Notes: generated by a model from the letters alone, not told the origin. A stretch of DNA of 27,888 bases from DATAMF01 sp964472565 (GCA_964472565.1 CAYYNB010000074.1:1-27888); one strand, 5' to 3'. Shown: positions 15,586-23,112, counted from the stretch's first letter. Translations and numbers: made by a program.

Positions 15586-15693
15586 TTTTAACCTTAATTG
15601 GGATAAAAGTAGCCTTAATTGGGATAAATGTGGGATAGATTTAGCCTAAATGCGTCCAGATTTAAGTTAAATCGGCGGGGATTCAGCTTAATT
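15586..15693. promoter_or_regulatory. Array of five phased palindromic sites
   Basis: Five copies of a 13-base element close to ATTTAGCCTAAAT are centred at 15592, 15613, 15645, 15666 and 15687, that is 21, 32, 21 and 21 bases apart, close to two or three DNA turns. The copies at 15639-15651 (ATTTAGCCTAAAT) and 15660-15672 (ATTTAAGTTAAAT) are perfect 6-1-6 palindromes. ATTCAGCTTAATT (15681-15693) and the two upstream copies are imperfect. All would face the same side of the helix, as expected for cooperative binding of a dimeric regulator. The regulator and the target (PII-like gene upstream or glycosyltransferase fusion downstream) are not known. Confidence 0.6.
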
Positions 15694-15837
15694 ACGCCGC
15701 AGCGAAATTCACCTGGATTAACCGTCCCGTTTGTTTTAAACTAGAGGGGGGGAGCGAAAAATTAACGAGGCGATTCGTGAATTGCCCCTACCAACCTCAC
15801 CCCCTGCCCCCGCTCCAAGCAAGTTGGCTATGCGTTA

Positions 15838-15953
15838 CCCACCAGTGGGTGGTGGGAGAAAATGGGCGGCGTGCGGTTCACCCCTATCCCCCGGCCCTTT
15901 TCCCCGCGCTCGGAGAAAGGGGAAAAGTGAGTGGGGCGTATGGCGATACGCCC
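15838..15953. repeat. Cluster of three GC-rich hairpins
   Basis: Three inverted repeats lie in a row: CCCACCA/TGGTGGG (15838-15856), CTTTTCCCC/GGGGAAAAG (15897-15927) and GGGCGTAT/ATACGCCC with a 4-base loop (15934-15953). The last, followed by TTACAAC, has the look of a dispersed intergenic palindrome. This may be a small REP-like or MITE-like element. Confidence 0.5.
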
Positions 15954-16060
15954 TTACAACGAGTCGTTGAGCTGCGCCCCGACGAAAACGGCAATTATCG
16001 CTGCTGGTGATCAACTTTCATCAGGTAAACAGGAATGGATGACGCGCGGAATGAGGGACG

Positions 16061-17446
16061 ATGAACCAACCGGATAACCTTTCTATTCTCGCCCTGATCC
16101 CGGCTTATAACGAAGCCGGACGCATCAGCGCGGTGATCGCCGGGACGAAAAGCCATCTGCCCGTGCTGGTCATTGATGACGGATCCAAAGACGACACGGC
16201 GGCTGTCGCAGAGGCCGCTGGCGCAAGTGTGCTGCGGCAGATTCCGAACCAGGGCAAAGGCGCGGCACTGCAAGCCGGTTATCGCTGGGCGCTGGATCAG
16301 GGTTATCAGGCGGTCATTATGCTGGATGCCGACGGCCAGCACGATCCTGCCGAAATTCCGGCCTTTTTAGCGGCCTATGCTGCCCGCCAGCCCGACCTGA
16401 TTATTGGCGAGCGCAATTTCACACAGATGCCGTTCCCGCGTAATCTCTCCAACACGATCGGACGCTGGACGTTTTCGCGCGCGGTCGGCCAACCGATCAA
16501 AGATAACCAGTCCGGCTACCGTCTGCTCAGTCGCCGCCTGATGGAAGCGATGCTGACCAGCAGTGAGCGCGGATTTGAATTTGAAGTCGAAATGATTGTG
16601 CTCGCTGTCGCGCGCGGCTGGACCGTCGAAGGGGTGCCGATCCGCACGATCTACGAGGGAGCAGGCAGTCACATTCGACCGCTGGCGCACATTGCCAACT
16701 ATTTTCGTATTCTGCGCCGCACCCGCGCCATGATGCGGCAGGCACGCGGCGAACCCGTCAGGCCGGGATTAGCGCCAGCCTGGATCATGCTCCAGATGCT
16801 GCTGGTTGTTGGCGTGATCGCCTTGTTTGTCGTGCTGTCAGATGATGATTCGGAAGAAGACGATTCGCCCGCAGGCACAGAAGCGCCTGAGGGGGTGATA
16901 GTGCTGGAATTTGAAACGGAGGGCACACCGCCGCCTGCCGTCACATTTATTCCGCCAACACCCGCGCCGACAGAAACCGAAGCACCGCATACGGACGAGA
17001 TGGAAAACCTGTTGATCGACCAGCCCGTACCGGATTTGGTCTTCACCACGCTCGACGGCGATTCGATCCGACTGACTGACCTTCAGGGTAAGGTTGTGAT
17101 TCTCAATTTTTGGGCGACCTGGTGCGAACCGTGCAAGGAAGAAATGCCCCTGCTTCAGCGGTTGCAGGATGAGCGCGGCGACGAAGTGCAGATCATCGCC
17201 ATCACCGATCCGGAGTCCAACCAGAGCGAAGCGGCGATCCGCGCGTTTCTGGACGCTTACAAGCTCACACTGCCGGTTGCATTGTGGCCCGAAATCGATA
17301 TGTACCGGATTTTTGAAGTGATGGGTTTTCCCACCACCTTTGTGGTAGATCAAACGGGGAACATTCGTTTTCACCTGTTAGGCACCCTGCACGCCGCCGA
17401 TCTCGTCTCTTATCTGGAACAGCTCGGTGTCTCATGGACGGGTTAA
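16061..17446 (+). CDS. Fusion: family 2 glycosyltransferase + membrane anchor + TlpA-like thioredoxin
   Basis: A 461-residue single open frame. Residues 1 to about 230 are a GT2 (GT-A fold, dolichyl-phosphate-mannose-synthase-like) domain: LIPAYNEAG, VIDDGSKDDT (37-46), the sugar-nucleotide DAD in MLDADGQHD (87-95) and DNQSGYRLLSRR. Residues about 239-260 form one membrane segment, then comes an acidic Pro/Thr-rich linker (261-320). Residues about 321-460 are a TlpA/ResA-like thioredoxin with LNFWATWCEPC (CxxC at 355-358) and the cis-Pro segment GFPTTFVVD. The topology puts the transferase in the cytosol and the thioredoxin outside. GAGGGAC before the ATG supports the start. It overlaps the next gene by 13 bases. 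I see no frameshift or stop at the joint. Confidence 0.85.
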   Translation: MNQPDNLSILALIPAYNEAGRISAVIAGTKSHLPVLVIDDGSKDDTAAVAEAAGASVLRQIPNQGKGAALQAGYRWALDQGYQAVIMLDADGQHDPAEIPAFLAAYAARQPDLIIGERNFTQMPFPRNLSNTIGRWTFSRAVGQPIKDNQSGYRLLSRRLMEAMLTSSERGFEFEVEMIVLAVARGWTVEGVPIRTIYEGAGSHIRPLAHIANYFRILRRTRAMMRQARGEPVRPGLAPAWIMLQMLLVVGVIALFVVLSDDDSEEDDSPAGTEAPEGVIVLEFETEGTPPPAVTFIPPTPAPTETEAPHTDEMENLLIDQPVPDLVFTTLDGDSIRLTDLQGKVVILNFWATWCEPCKEEMPLLQRLQDERGDEVQIIAITDPESNQSEAAIRAFLDAYKLTLPVALWPEIDMYRIFEVMGFPTTFVVDQTGNIRFHLLGTLHAADLVSYLEQLGVSWTG

Positions 17447-18285
17447 GCACTGCTAATTTTGCTGCTATTGCCTTTGCGCTGGCGTCGGCAGCGGCCTGGG
17501 GCGCGGGCGACTTCAGCGGCGGTTTAGCGACGCGCCGCACCAATGTGTTCAGTGTTATTGTGCTGATGCACGCCGTTGGGTTACTGTTTCTGGTTTCACT
17601 GGCGGTGCTCACGAACGAACCAGCGCCATCTACCGCCGATCTGATCTGGGGTTTTGGCGGTGGGCTGGTGGGCGGAGTTGGTTTAGCCGCGCTCTACCAG
17701 GCGTTGGCACGCGGTCAAATGGGCATTACCGCCCCGCTGATTGCCGTACTCGCTACCGGCTTTCCGGTGATCGTCAGCCTGGTGCTGGAAGGTCTGCCAC
17801 AGCTTACCCAACTGGTGGGTTTTGGCCTGGCTCTACTCAGCGTCTGGTTTATCTCTCGATCCGAAGATTCCGGCGGACGTTTAACCGGCATTCGCTTGAT
17901 CCTGCTGGCCGGGGCAGGCCTGGGCGGTTTTGCGATTTTGATCCATCAGGTAAGCGATCATGCGGTTTTCTGGCCGTTGGTCGCTGCTCGAATTGCATCT
18001 ACCACCTTGATGTTTGCGCTGGCCTATTCTGGCCGCCGCGTCTGGTATCCGCCGCCCAAACTTGTGCCGCTGGTGCTGGTAGCGGGCCTGCTTGATGTGA
18101 GCGGGAATATCTTTTTTGTGCTGGCGGTGCAAGCGTGGCGACTGGATATTGCAGCGGTCCTATCCGGTTTATACCCGGCAATCACCGTCCTGCTGGCATG
18201 GGTGGTGCTCAAAGAACAGATTTCGCGCGCCCATGCCTTGGGGATAACGGCGGCGATTCTCTCCATTATTCTCATCGCGCTCTAG
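17434..18285 (+). CDS. EamA/DMT-family transporter
   Basis: A 283-residue inner-membrane protein with about ten membrane segments in two repeated halves, the layout of the drug/metabolite transporter superfamily. The first half contains ALASAAAWGAGDFSGGLATRR and GLAALYQALARGQMG, the second ends with SGLYPAITVLLAWVVLKEQISRAHALG, the characteristic EamA closing segment. Substrate is unknown. It begins within the last codons of the fusion gene, so the two are probably translated together, which might point to a shared envelope role. Confidence 0.88.
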   Translation: MDGLSTANFAAIAFALASAAAWGAGDFSGGLATRRTNVFSVIVLMHAVGLLFLVSLAVLTNEPAPSTADLIWGFGGGLVGGVGLAALYQALARGQMGITAPLIAVLATGFPVIVSLVLEGLPQLTQLVGFGLALLSVWFISRSEDSGGRLTGIRLILLAGAGLGGFAILIHQVSDHAVFWPLVAARIASTTLMFALAYSGRRVWYPPPKLVPLVLVAGLLDVSGNIFFVLAVQAWRLDIAAVLSGLYPAITVLLAWVVLKEQISRAHALGITAAILSIILIAL

Positions 18286-18295
18286 ATATTTCCTC

Positions 18296-18325
18296 TTGAC
18301 ACAGCCTAACCTGTGCCTTTACAAT
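18296..18325 (+). promoter_or_regulatory. Promoter of the zinc-uptake operon
   Basis: A consensus TTGACA (18296-18301) and TACAAT (18320-18325) are 18 bases apart. The -10 box runs into the left end of the 41-base palindrome, so a bound Fur-family dimer would block RNA polymerase. The predicted start of the RNA lies in the palindrome. Confidence 0.75.
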
Positions 18326-18362
18326 GCACCTTATTGAAAAACTTTTTCAATAAGGTGCATTG
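18322..18362 (+). promoter_or_regulatory. 41-base perfect palindrome, Fur/Zur-type operator
   Basis: Two 20-base arms pair without mismatch around a single C at 18342. The core TTGAAAAACTTTTTCAA resembles Fur-family boxes. It starts in the -10 element and ends two bases before the ATG at 18365, and its right arm contains the ribosome site AAGGTG (18352-18357). It can therefore act as a DNA operator and also, in RNA, as a hairpin touching the ribosome site. Confidence 0.75.
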
Positions 18363-18364
18363 CA

Positions 18365-18793
18365 ATGCAAAATCGAATGGAAATGTTGGCGGACCAGTTT
18401 CGCGTCCAAGGACATAAACTCACGCGGCCTCGGCGGATTATCCTAGAAGTGTTGTTAGCTGCGCATAAGCCGCTGCTGCCAGCAGAACTTCTGACCGAAG
18501 GCCAGCGCTATTATTGTGACCTGGGATTGGTCACGGTTTACCGCACCCTCGAATTGATGGAAGGTATGGAGCTGGTGCGCACCGTGCATGTGGCTGAAGG
18601 GTGTCACGGTTATGTGCTGGCGACCCCCGGCCACACGCATCACCTGGTGTGCGAACGCTGCCATGCTACGGTCGAGATTATCGGGTGCGAACTAGGCGAT
18701 TTTCTAAACAGCGTCGCCGAACGTACCGGGTACACCATTACCGGACACTGGCTCGAAATTTCCGGGTTATGTGCGGAATGCCAGAAACAGTAG
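18365..18793 (+). CDS. zur: Fur-family metal regulator, probably Zur
   Basis: A 142-residue repressor of the Fur superfamily. The winged helix is at about residues 15-75 (LTRPRRIILEVL, then LVTVYRTLELMEGMELV). The dimer domain has the HTHHLVCERCHATVEI stretch with metal-site histidines (about 90-93), and two CxxC pairs (C96/C99 and C136/C139) that form the structural zinc site. Because znuA, znuC and znuB follow, the sensed metal is probably zinc, making it Zur rather than Fur; manganese is possible. Its own promoter and a long palindrome just upstream indicate autoregulation. Confidence 0.85.
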   Translation: MQNRMEMLADQFRVQGHKLTRPRRIILEVLLAAHKPLLPAELLTEGQRYYCDLGLVTVYRTLELMEGMELVRTVHVAEGCHGYVLATPGHTHHLVCERCHATVEIIGCELGDFLNSVAERTGYTITGHWLEISGLCAECQKQ

Positions 18794-18831
18794 TTTTTTG
18801 CTTTTGTCTGTTCCCATAAGGAGAACTGAAT

Positions 18832-19953
18832 ATGTCACGGATCATGAGCTGCATGATTATTCTGCTGATCGTCCTTTCTGCCGCTGCGCCCGCCGTACAA
18901 GGCCAGGAGACTCAACTGCATGTGATCGCAAGCACGAGCATCGTGGCCGATGTTGCGCGGGCCGTAGCCGGTGATGCCGCCGTTGTCGAGGCGCTGTTTC
19001 CGTTGGGCGCGAATGCTCACACGGCGGAACCCTCGGCTCAGGATGTGGCCCGCCTCAGCGATGCGGACCTGGTGCTGACCGTAGGGATGAATCTTGAAGA
19101 AAATTTGCTGGCCGTGCTCGCAGAAGCGGCGGGCGACAAGGTCGCGTTTATTTCACAATGCGTTCCCGTCCTGCCAGTGCCGGAACAGTTTGGTACCGCA
19201 CACGAAGAAGACGAGCATGAAGGCGAAGCGCATGATCACGAAGGTGAAGCGCATGATCACGCCGATCTGGAAGCGTTGTGTGCCAGTCACTACGAAACCA
19301 TCAAAGGCACCTTTGGCTTAACAGAAATTGCAGCCTCTCCCGACGCGATGGGACCGCTGTATGCAGTCGAATGTCCCGGACATGAGCATGAGGGTGAAGA
19401 ACACGAGCATGTTCATGAAGCGGGAAGCTGTGATCCGCACGCCTGGACTGATCCGGTGAATGTCGCTTTGTGGACGCTAACCATCCGCGATTTATTGAGC
19501 GAACGCGATCCGGCGCATGCGGATCAGTTCGCCGCCAACGCGGATGCGTATCTGGCCGAACTTGCCGCCGCCGATGCGGAGGTGCGGGCCGCAATTGAGA
19601 GCATTCCGGCTAACAACCGCTTCATCATTACCAATCACCATTCACTTGGCTATTTTGCCGCCCGCTATGGACTGAGCATTGTGGGCGTCATTATTCCTGG
19701 CGGCAGCACGACTTCGGAGCCATCGGTGCAGGAAACACTCGATCTGATCCAACTGGTGCAGGATTATCAGATTCCGGCCATCTTCGCGGAAAATGTAGCC
19801 AGTGACAGCCTTGCCCAACAGATTGCGGAGGAAACCGGCGCACAAGTGGTCACACTCTATACCGGATCGCTAAGCGAAGCGGGTGCAGGGGCGGACACTT
19901 ATCTGAATTACATCCGGTTTAACGCCCAGACTATCGCTGACGCGTTGAAGTAA
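18832..19953 (+). CDS. znuA: ABC importer zinc-binding protein, ZnuA-like
   Basis: A 373-residue member of cluster A-I binding proteins (ZnuA/TroA). A signal peptide (residues 1 to about 24) precedes LHVIASTSIVADVARAVAGD. Likely zinc ligands are H63 (NAHTAEPSAQD), H203 (DPHAWTDP), H269 (NHHSLGYFA) and an acidic residue near D355. The protein has two His/Asp/Glu-rich insertions, about residues 124-143 and 183-195, that extend the usual metal-scavenging loop. The first contains EGEAHDH twice from a 21-base near-exact duplication (19219-19260). No lipobox is seen. AAGGAG eight bases before the ATG is good. Zinc is the most likely substrate. Confidence 0.92.
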   Translation: MSRIMSCMIILLIVLSAAAPAVQGQETQLHVIASTSIVADVARAVAGDAAVVEALFPLGANAHTAEPSAQDVARLSDADLVLTVGMNLEENLLAVLAEAAGDKVAFISQCVPVLPVPEQFGTAHEEDEHEGEAHDHEGEAHDHADLEALCASHYETIKGTFGLTEIAASPDAMGPLYAVECPGHEHEGEEHEHVHEAGSCDPHAWTDPVNVALWTLTIRDLLSERDPAHADQFAANADAYLAELAAADAEVRAAIESIPANNRFIITNHHSLGYFAARYGLSIVGVIIPGGSTTSEPSVQETLDLIQLVQDYQIPAIFAENVASDSLAQQIAEETGAQVVTLYTGSLSEAGAGADTYLNYIRFNAQTIADALK

Positions 19954-19968
19954 TTCGAGGAAAACCGC

Positions 19969-20775
19969 ATGAATACTGCTCCATTGATGCAAGTCAACAA
20001 CCTGACCGCCGGTTATAACGGAACTCGTTCACTCGAAGGCGTATCGTTCGAAGTCTATCCGGGCGAACGGCTCGGCATCATTGGTCCCAATGGCGCGGGC
20101 AAATCGACCCTGTTTAAGGCTATCGTCGGGCTGCTGCCGCACAATGGAGCAATTTCGATCAAGGGCGAAACGTGCCAAAAAAGCCATAGCATGGTCGGCT
20201 ATGTGCCGCAGTACGAGGCGATTGACTGGAAATTTCCGGCGAACGTCTGGGACGTGGTGATGATGGGCCGCGCGCGGCATATCGGGTATATCCTGCCGCC
20301 GCGCAAAGCGGATCGACAGGCGGTGCATGCGGCGCTGGAACAGGTCGGCATGTGGCCGTTGCGCAAACGCCAGATCGGGGAACTCAGCGGCGGGCAGCGG
20401 CGGCGCGTTTTCGTGGCGCGGGCCTTAGCGCAGGAAGCGAACGTGCTGCTGCTGGACGAGCCGTTCAGCGGGATTGATGCACAGGCCGAAGCAGAAATTT
20501 TTGAGGTGCTCGATCTGCTGCGGCGGCAAGGGATTGCGGTGATGCTGGCGACGCATAATCTGATGCAGGCGGCCACACATTACGACAAACTGCTGCTGAT
20601 CAATCATGGGCGGTTGGTGGCGTATGGCAAACCGGGCGAGGTATATACACCGGAAAATCTTGCTACGACTTTCGGAGATCGAATTATGCTGTTCCGCGAG
20701 GGTGATCAATATGTGATGGTGGCGGATAAACCATGCCATGATCATAACGAAGAACAGCTCGAACACCAGCATTGA
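19969..20775 (+). CDS. znuC: ABC importer ATPase, ZnuC-like
   Basis: A 268-residue cytosolic ATPase of the zinc/manganese importer. Seen: Walker A GPNGAGKST, Q-loop YVPQYEAIDWKFPANVWDVV, which is typical of the Zn/Mn-type ATPases, signature LSGGQRRR, Walker B VLLLDEPFSGID and H-loop MLATHNL. The tail carries a His-rich end (HDHNEEQLEHQH) that may bind metal. GAGGAAAA ahead of the ATG supports the start. It lies 15 bases after znuA. Confidence 0.95.
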   Translation: MNTAPLMQVNNLTAGYNGTRSLEGVSFEVYPGERLGIIGPNGAGKSTLFKAIVGLLPHNGAISIKGETCQKSHSMVGYVPQYEAIDWKFPANVWDVVMMGRARHIGYILPPRKADRQAVHAALEQVGMWPLRKRQIGELSGGQRRRVFVARALAQEANVLLLDEPFSGIDAQAEAEIFEVLDLLRRQGIAVMLATHNLMQAATHYDKLLLINHGRLVAYGKPGEVYTPENLATTFGDRIMLFREGDQYVMVADKPCHDHNEEQLEHQH

Positions 20776-20786
20776 GGTAGATGGTT

Positions 20787-21722
20787 ATGGTTCTGGCTGA
20801 CGGATTTTTCACCACCCTGAAATTGGGGTGGATGGTGCTGCTGCATAATATCGACACGCTGATTCTGGCTCCGCTGCGCTACGATATTCTGTCGCGCAGC
20901 CTGGAAGCCGCGATCATCGTCGGAATTGTGAGCGGGGTGTTGGGAACCTATGTCGTGGTGCGCGGCATGGCGTTTTTTGGTGATGCGTTAGCGCATGCCA
21001 TTCTGCCGGGCGTGGCGTGGATGTACCAGCGGACCAAAGGCGACAGCGACGGCCTGTTTTGGGGCGGACTGATCGCGGGGGTGCTGGCGGCGCTGGGGAT
21101 CGGGTATCTGACGCGGCACGAAAAAATCAAGGAAGATACGGCGATTGGTATCGTGTTTACGGCGATGTTCGCGCTGGGCATTGCGATGATTTCGCGCATC
21201 GAGAACTACACAGGCGATCTGTCGCATATTCTGTTTGGGCAAATTCTCGGCGTGTCTGAAAATGATCTGAAGCTGATCGCCGGATTCGGGGTAGCAGTAA
21301 TTGTCCTGATCGCGCTCTTTTTCAAAGAGTTTATGATCGTCTCGTTTGATCCAACCCTGGCGAAAACGCTGCACCTGCCGGGCGAATGGTTCCGGCTGCT
21401 GCTGCTGGTGATGATCGCGGTCACGATTGTTGTATCGCTGCAAACGGTGGGAGTGGCGCTGATGGTCGCGCTGCTGGTCACGCCCGCTGCAACCGCTAAC
21501 CTGATCAGCAAACGGCTGCTGCCGATGATGGTGGTGTCGGCACTGATCGGCGCGGCGTCAAGTGTGCTTGGGTTTTATGTATCGTACCATAAGGATATTC
21601 CAACCGGCCCGGCGATTGTGTTGTCGGCTACCACGATTTTTGTGGTGGTGTTTGGCGGACAGCAGATCGCCCGCTTCATCGGACAACTGATACCTGCTAA
21701 ATATCACTGGGCAGAAACCTAG
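20787..21722 (+). CDS. znuB: ABC importer permease, ZnuB-like
   Basis: Membrane subunit of the zinc importer, ABC-3 family, 311 residues with about eight or nine membrane segments. The conserved GTYVVVRGMAFFGDALAHAILPGVA and the late LLVTPAATANLIS are clear family marks. Two in-frame ATG codons lie at 20781 and 20787; the ribosome site GAGG (20774-20777) is 3 bases from the first and 9 from the second, so I prefer the second. A palindrome GCCCAAATTGGGC (21722-21734) overlaps the stop but no T-tract follows. Confidence 0.94.
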   Translation: MVLADGFFTTLKLGWMVLLHNIDTLILAPLRYDILSRSLEAAIIVGIVSGVLGTYVVVRGMAFFGDALAHAILPGVAWMYQRTKGDSDGLFWGGLIAGVLAALGIGYLTRHEKIKEDTAIGIVFTAMFALGIAMISRIENYTGDLSHILFGQILGVSENDLKLIAGFGVAVIVLIALFFKEFMIVSFDPTLAKTLHLPGEWFRLLLLVMIAVTIVVSLQTVGVALMVALLVTPAATANLISKRLLPMMVVSALIGAASSVLGFYVSYHKDIPTGPAIVLSATTIFVVVFGGQQIARFIGQLIPAKYHWAET

Positions 21723-21777
21723 CCCAAATTGGGCGCGTATAGTATGATAAACTTCCGCGAGGTGAGGATAGAATACT

Positions 21778-22425
21778 ATGGACCTGGGACGCGCCATTTC
21801 ATTTCCATTCGATGATCGAGATTGGCCGGTCAAGACGCTGGTCGGCACGCTGCTCTGTTTGATTCCCTTCGTCGCGCTGGGGTATCAGGTTTCCGTCGCA
21901 CGAAATGTGATCCATAATCGTAAAAATCCGCTGCCGGGCACGGATGAAATTGGACAGGTTGTGACCGATGCGATTATGGCGACGATTGCCAGCATGATTT
22001 TTTTCCTGCCGCTGAGCCTGGTAGTCTGTATGTTTCTGGTCCCGACGGTCTTCACCGGCAATTCGGATGTCAGCTTTATTCTGTCCTGCCTGGTGCTGCC
22101 GTGCCTGGTCATTTTTGGCATTCTGTATGCCATTCCGGCGACGGCGATGTATTGGGCGGGCGTGATCCGGTATGCGCAAACCGGCAATTTCTCTGAATTT
22201 TTGCAGGTCGGCTCCTTGTGGGGCGATGTGCGCATGTATTTCAGCACGCTCGTGCTGCTGCTGGCTTATTATGTCGCGGTTACACTGGTAGCAGTGATCG
22301 CAGCGCCGTTTCTGCTGTTTACCTGTGTTGGTATTTTTGTGCTCGGCTTCGGTTATATGGTGATGACCGGACATCTGATTGGGCAGGCGGGACAGCTTAT
22401 TATGCGTGAAGAAGGCCAGGGCTAG
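21778..22425 (+). CDS. DUF4013-type membrane protein A
   Basis: A 215-residue membrane protein with about five or six hydrophobic segments. The opening DLGRAISFPFDDRDWPVKTLVGTLL and the following VALGYQVSVARNVI match DUF4013 proteins, a family of unknown function with many members in archaea and Chloroflexota. GTGAGGA nine bases before the ATG supports the start. It is homologous to the last gene of the cassette (23113), sharing the DLARAI.(Y/F)PF opening and GYQV-IRDVI-type turn. It lies 3 bases before the next gene. Confidence 0.8.
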   Translation: MDLGRAISFPFDDRDWPVKTLVGTLLCLIPFVALGYQVSVARNVIHNRKNPLPGTDEIGQVVTDAIMATIASMIFFLPLSLVVCMFLVPTVFTGNSDVSFILSCLVLPCLVIFGILYAIPATAMYWAGVIRYAQTGNFSEFLQVGSLWGDVRMYFSTLVLLLAYYVAVTLVAVIAAPFLLFTCVGIFVLGFGYMVMTGHLIGQAGQLIMREEGQG

Positions 22426-22428
22426 GTT

Positions 22429-22767
22429 ATGGCACGAAGTGTATCAACGATTATCATCTGGGGTGTGGTGGCGTTTCTGCTGGCAATGATGCTGACCTCG
22501 CCAACCGGCGCGGTTGCTAACGCGAACGGCGCGGTTTTGTTTGGGATTGTCCTGGTGCTGACGGTTGCGGCTACACTCAGCACGCTGGCAATTTGGGTCG
22601 GCGGTTCCAAGCGGGAAGAGGCAGAAGGACACGTCCACCATCTAGCCAAAGCCAAACGCGCCTATTCAAACCGGGTCGAGCGGTTGTTGGAAGACCTGGA
22701 CGATAACGAAATTTATGAACTCGAACAACGACTATTAGAAGGCGAGCAGCGGAGACAATCACGATGA
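22429..22767 (+). CDS. Small two-segment membrane protein A
   Basis: A 112-residue protein with two membrane segments (about 5-25 and 37-58), separated by a short PTGAVANANG-type turn. The cytosolic C-terminal half ends in RVERLLEDLDDNEIYELEQRLL, a charged helix reminiscent of the short oligomerisation tails seen in small membrane proteins. It is clearly related to its neighbour at 22764 and overlaps it by ATGA. I do not recognise the family. Confidence 0.75.
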   Translation: MARSVSTIIIWGVVAFLLAMMLTSPTGAVANANGAVLFGIVLVLTVAATLSTLAIWVGGSKREEAEGHVHHLAKAKRAYSNRVERLLEDLDDNEIYELEQRLLEGEQRRQSR

Positions 22768-23099
22768 CCAGCCGATGGTTAGCAACAGGAATTGTCTGGT
22801 TTCTGGTATGTACCATTTTGGCGATTGTGCTGACCTCTTCCACAGGGCCAGCCGCGAATTCGTCGGGCACGGCGATTGCCCTCACGGTGATTCTGGCCGG
22901 GGCAGCAGTGCTGGCTACGTCCAGCATCTGGGGGCAAGATGAGCAACAGTTGGGCGAAAAAATGTCGTTCAGTAAAGGGAAGCGGGTGGAGTCGGGCCGC
23001 GTCCAACGCCTGATCCAAGACCTGAGCGATGACGAGATTTATGAACTGGAAGCCACTTTACTGGCGCAAGAAAACCGACATAATCATCACCATTCTTGA
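22764..23099 (+). CDS. Small two-segment membrane protein B, paralogue of A
   Basis: A 111-residue paralogue of the preceding gene. It keeps the two membrane segments, the TSSTGPAANSSG turn and the tail RVQRLIQDLSDDEIYELEATLL, and adds a His-rich end (NRHNHHHS). Translational coupling is indicated by the ATGA overlap. The repeat of the same tail in adjacent genes points to a recent or selected tandem duplication; function unknown. Confidence 0.75.
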   Translation: MTSRWLATGIVWFLVCTILAIVLTSSTGPAANSSGTAIALTVILAGAAVLATSSIWGQDEQQLGEKMSFSKGKRVESGRVQRLIQDLSDDEIYELEATLLAQENRHNHHHS

Positions 23100-23112
23100 A
23101 CAGGAATGAGCC

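Larger units (their letters stand above)
15480..16060. other. 581-base gene-free regulatory region
   Basis: No convincing gene lies here. From left to right it holds a perfect 12-base palindrome CAGACGCGTCTG (15497-15508), two alternative AT-rich hairpins (15568-15614), an array of palindromes in 21- and 32-base register (15586-15693), a small palindrome GTTTTAAAC (15733-15741), and a block of three GC-rich hairpins (15838-15953). By eye the first 270 bases are AT-rich compared with the coding DNA around. A 77-codon open frame (15777-16010) is mostly the hairpin block and is not counted as a gene. Confidence 0.7.

Noticed and set aside
15592..15693. Possible CRISPR array in the 21-base direct repeats
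   Set aside because: Units follow each other without spacers of uniform length and are palindromic operator-like elements; no cas genes are near.
15480..15780. Possible plasmid-type replication origin with iterons
   Set aside because: Spacing fits, but there is no rep gene, no DnaA-box cluster and the flanks are ordinary chromosomal genes. Kept as an operator array instead.
15777..16010. 77-codon open frame beginning with GTG in the gene-free region
   Set aside because: Most of it is the GC-rich hairpin block, the composition is Pro/Arg-rich as expected from C-runs, and no ribosome site precedes it. The last few codons could be a gene remnant but there is nothing to support this.
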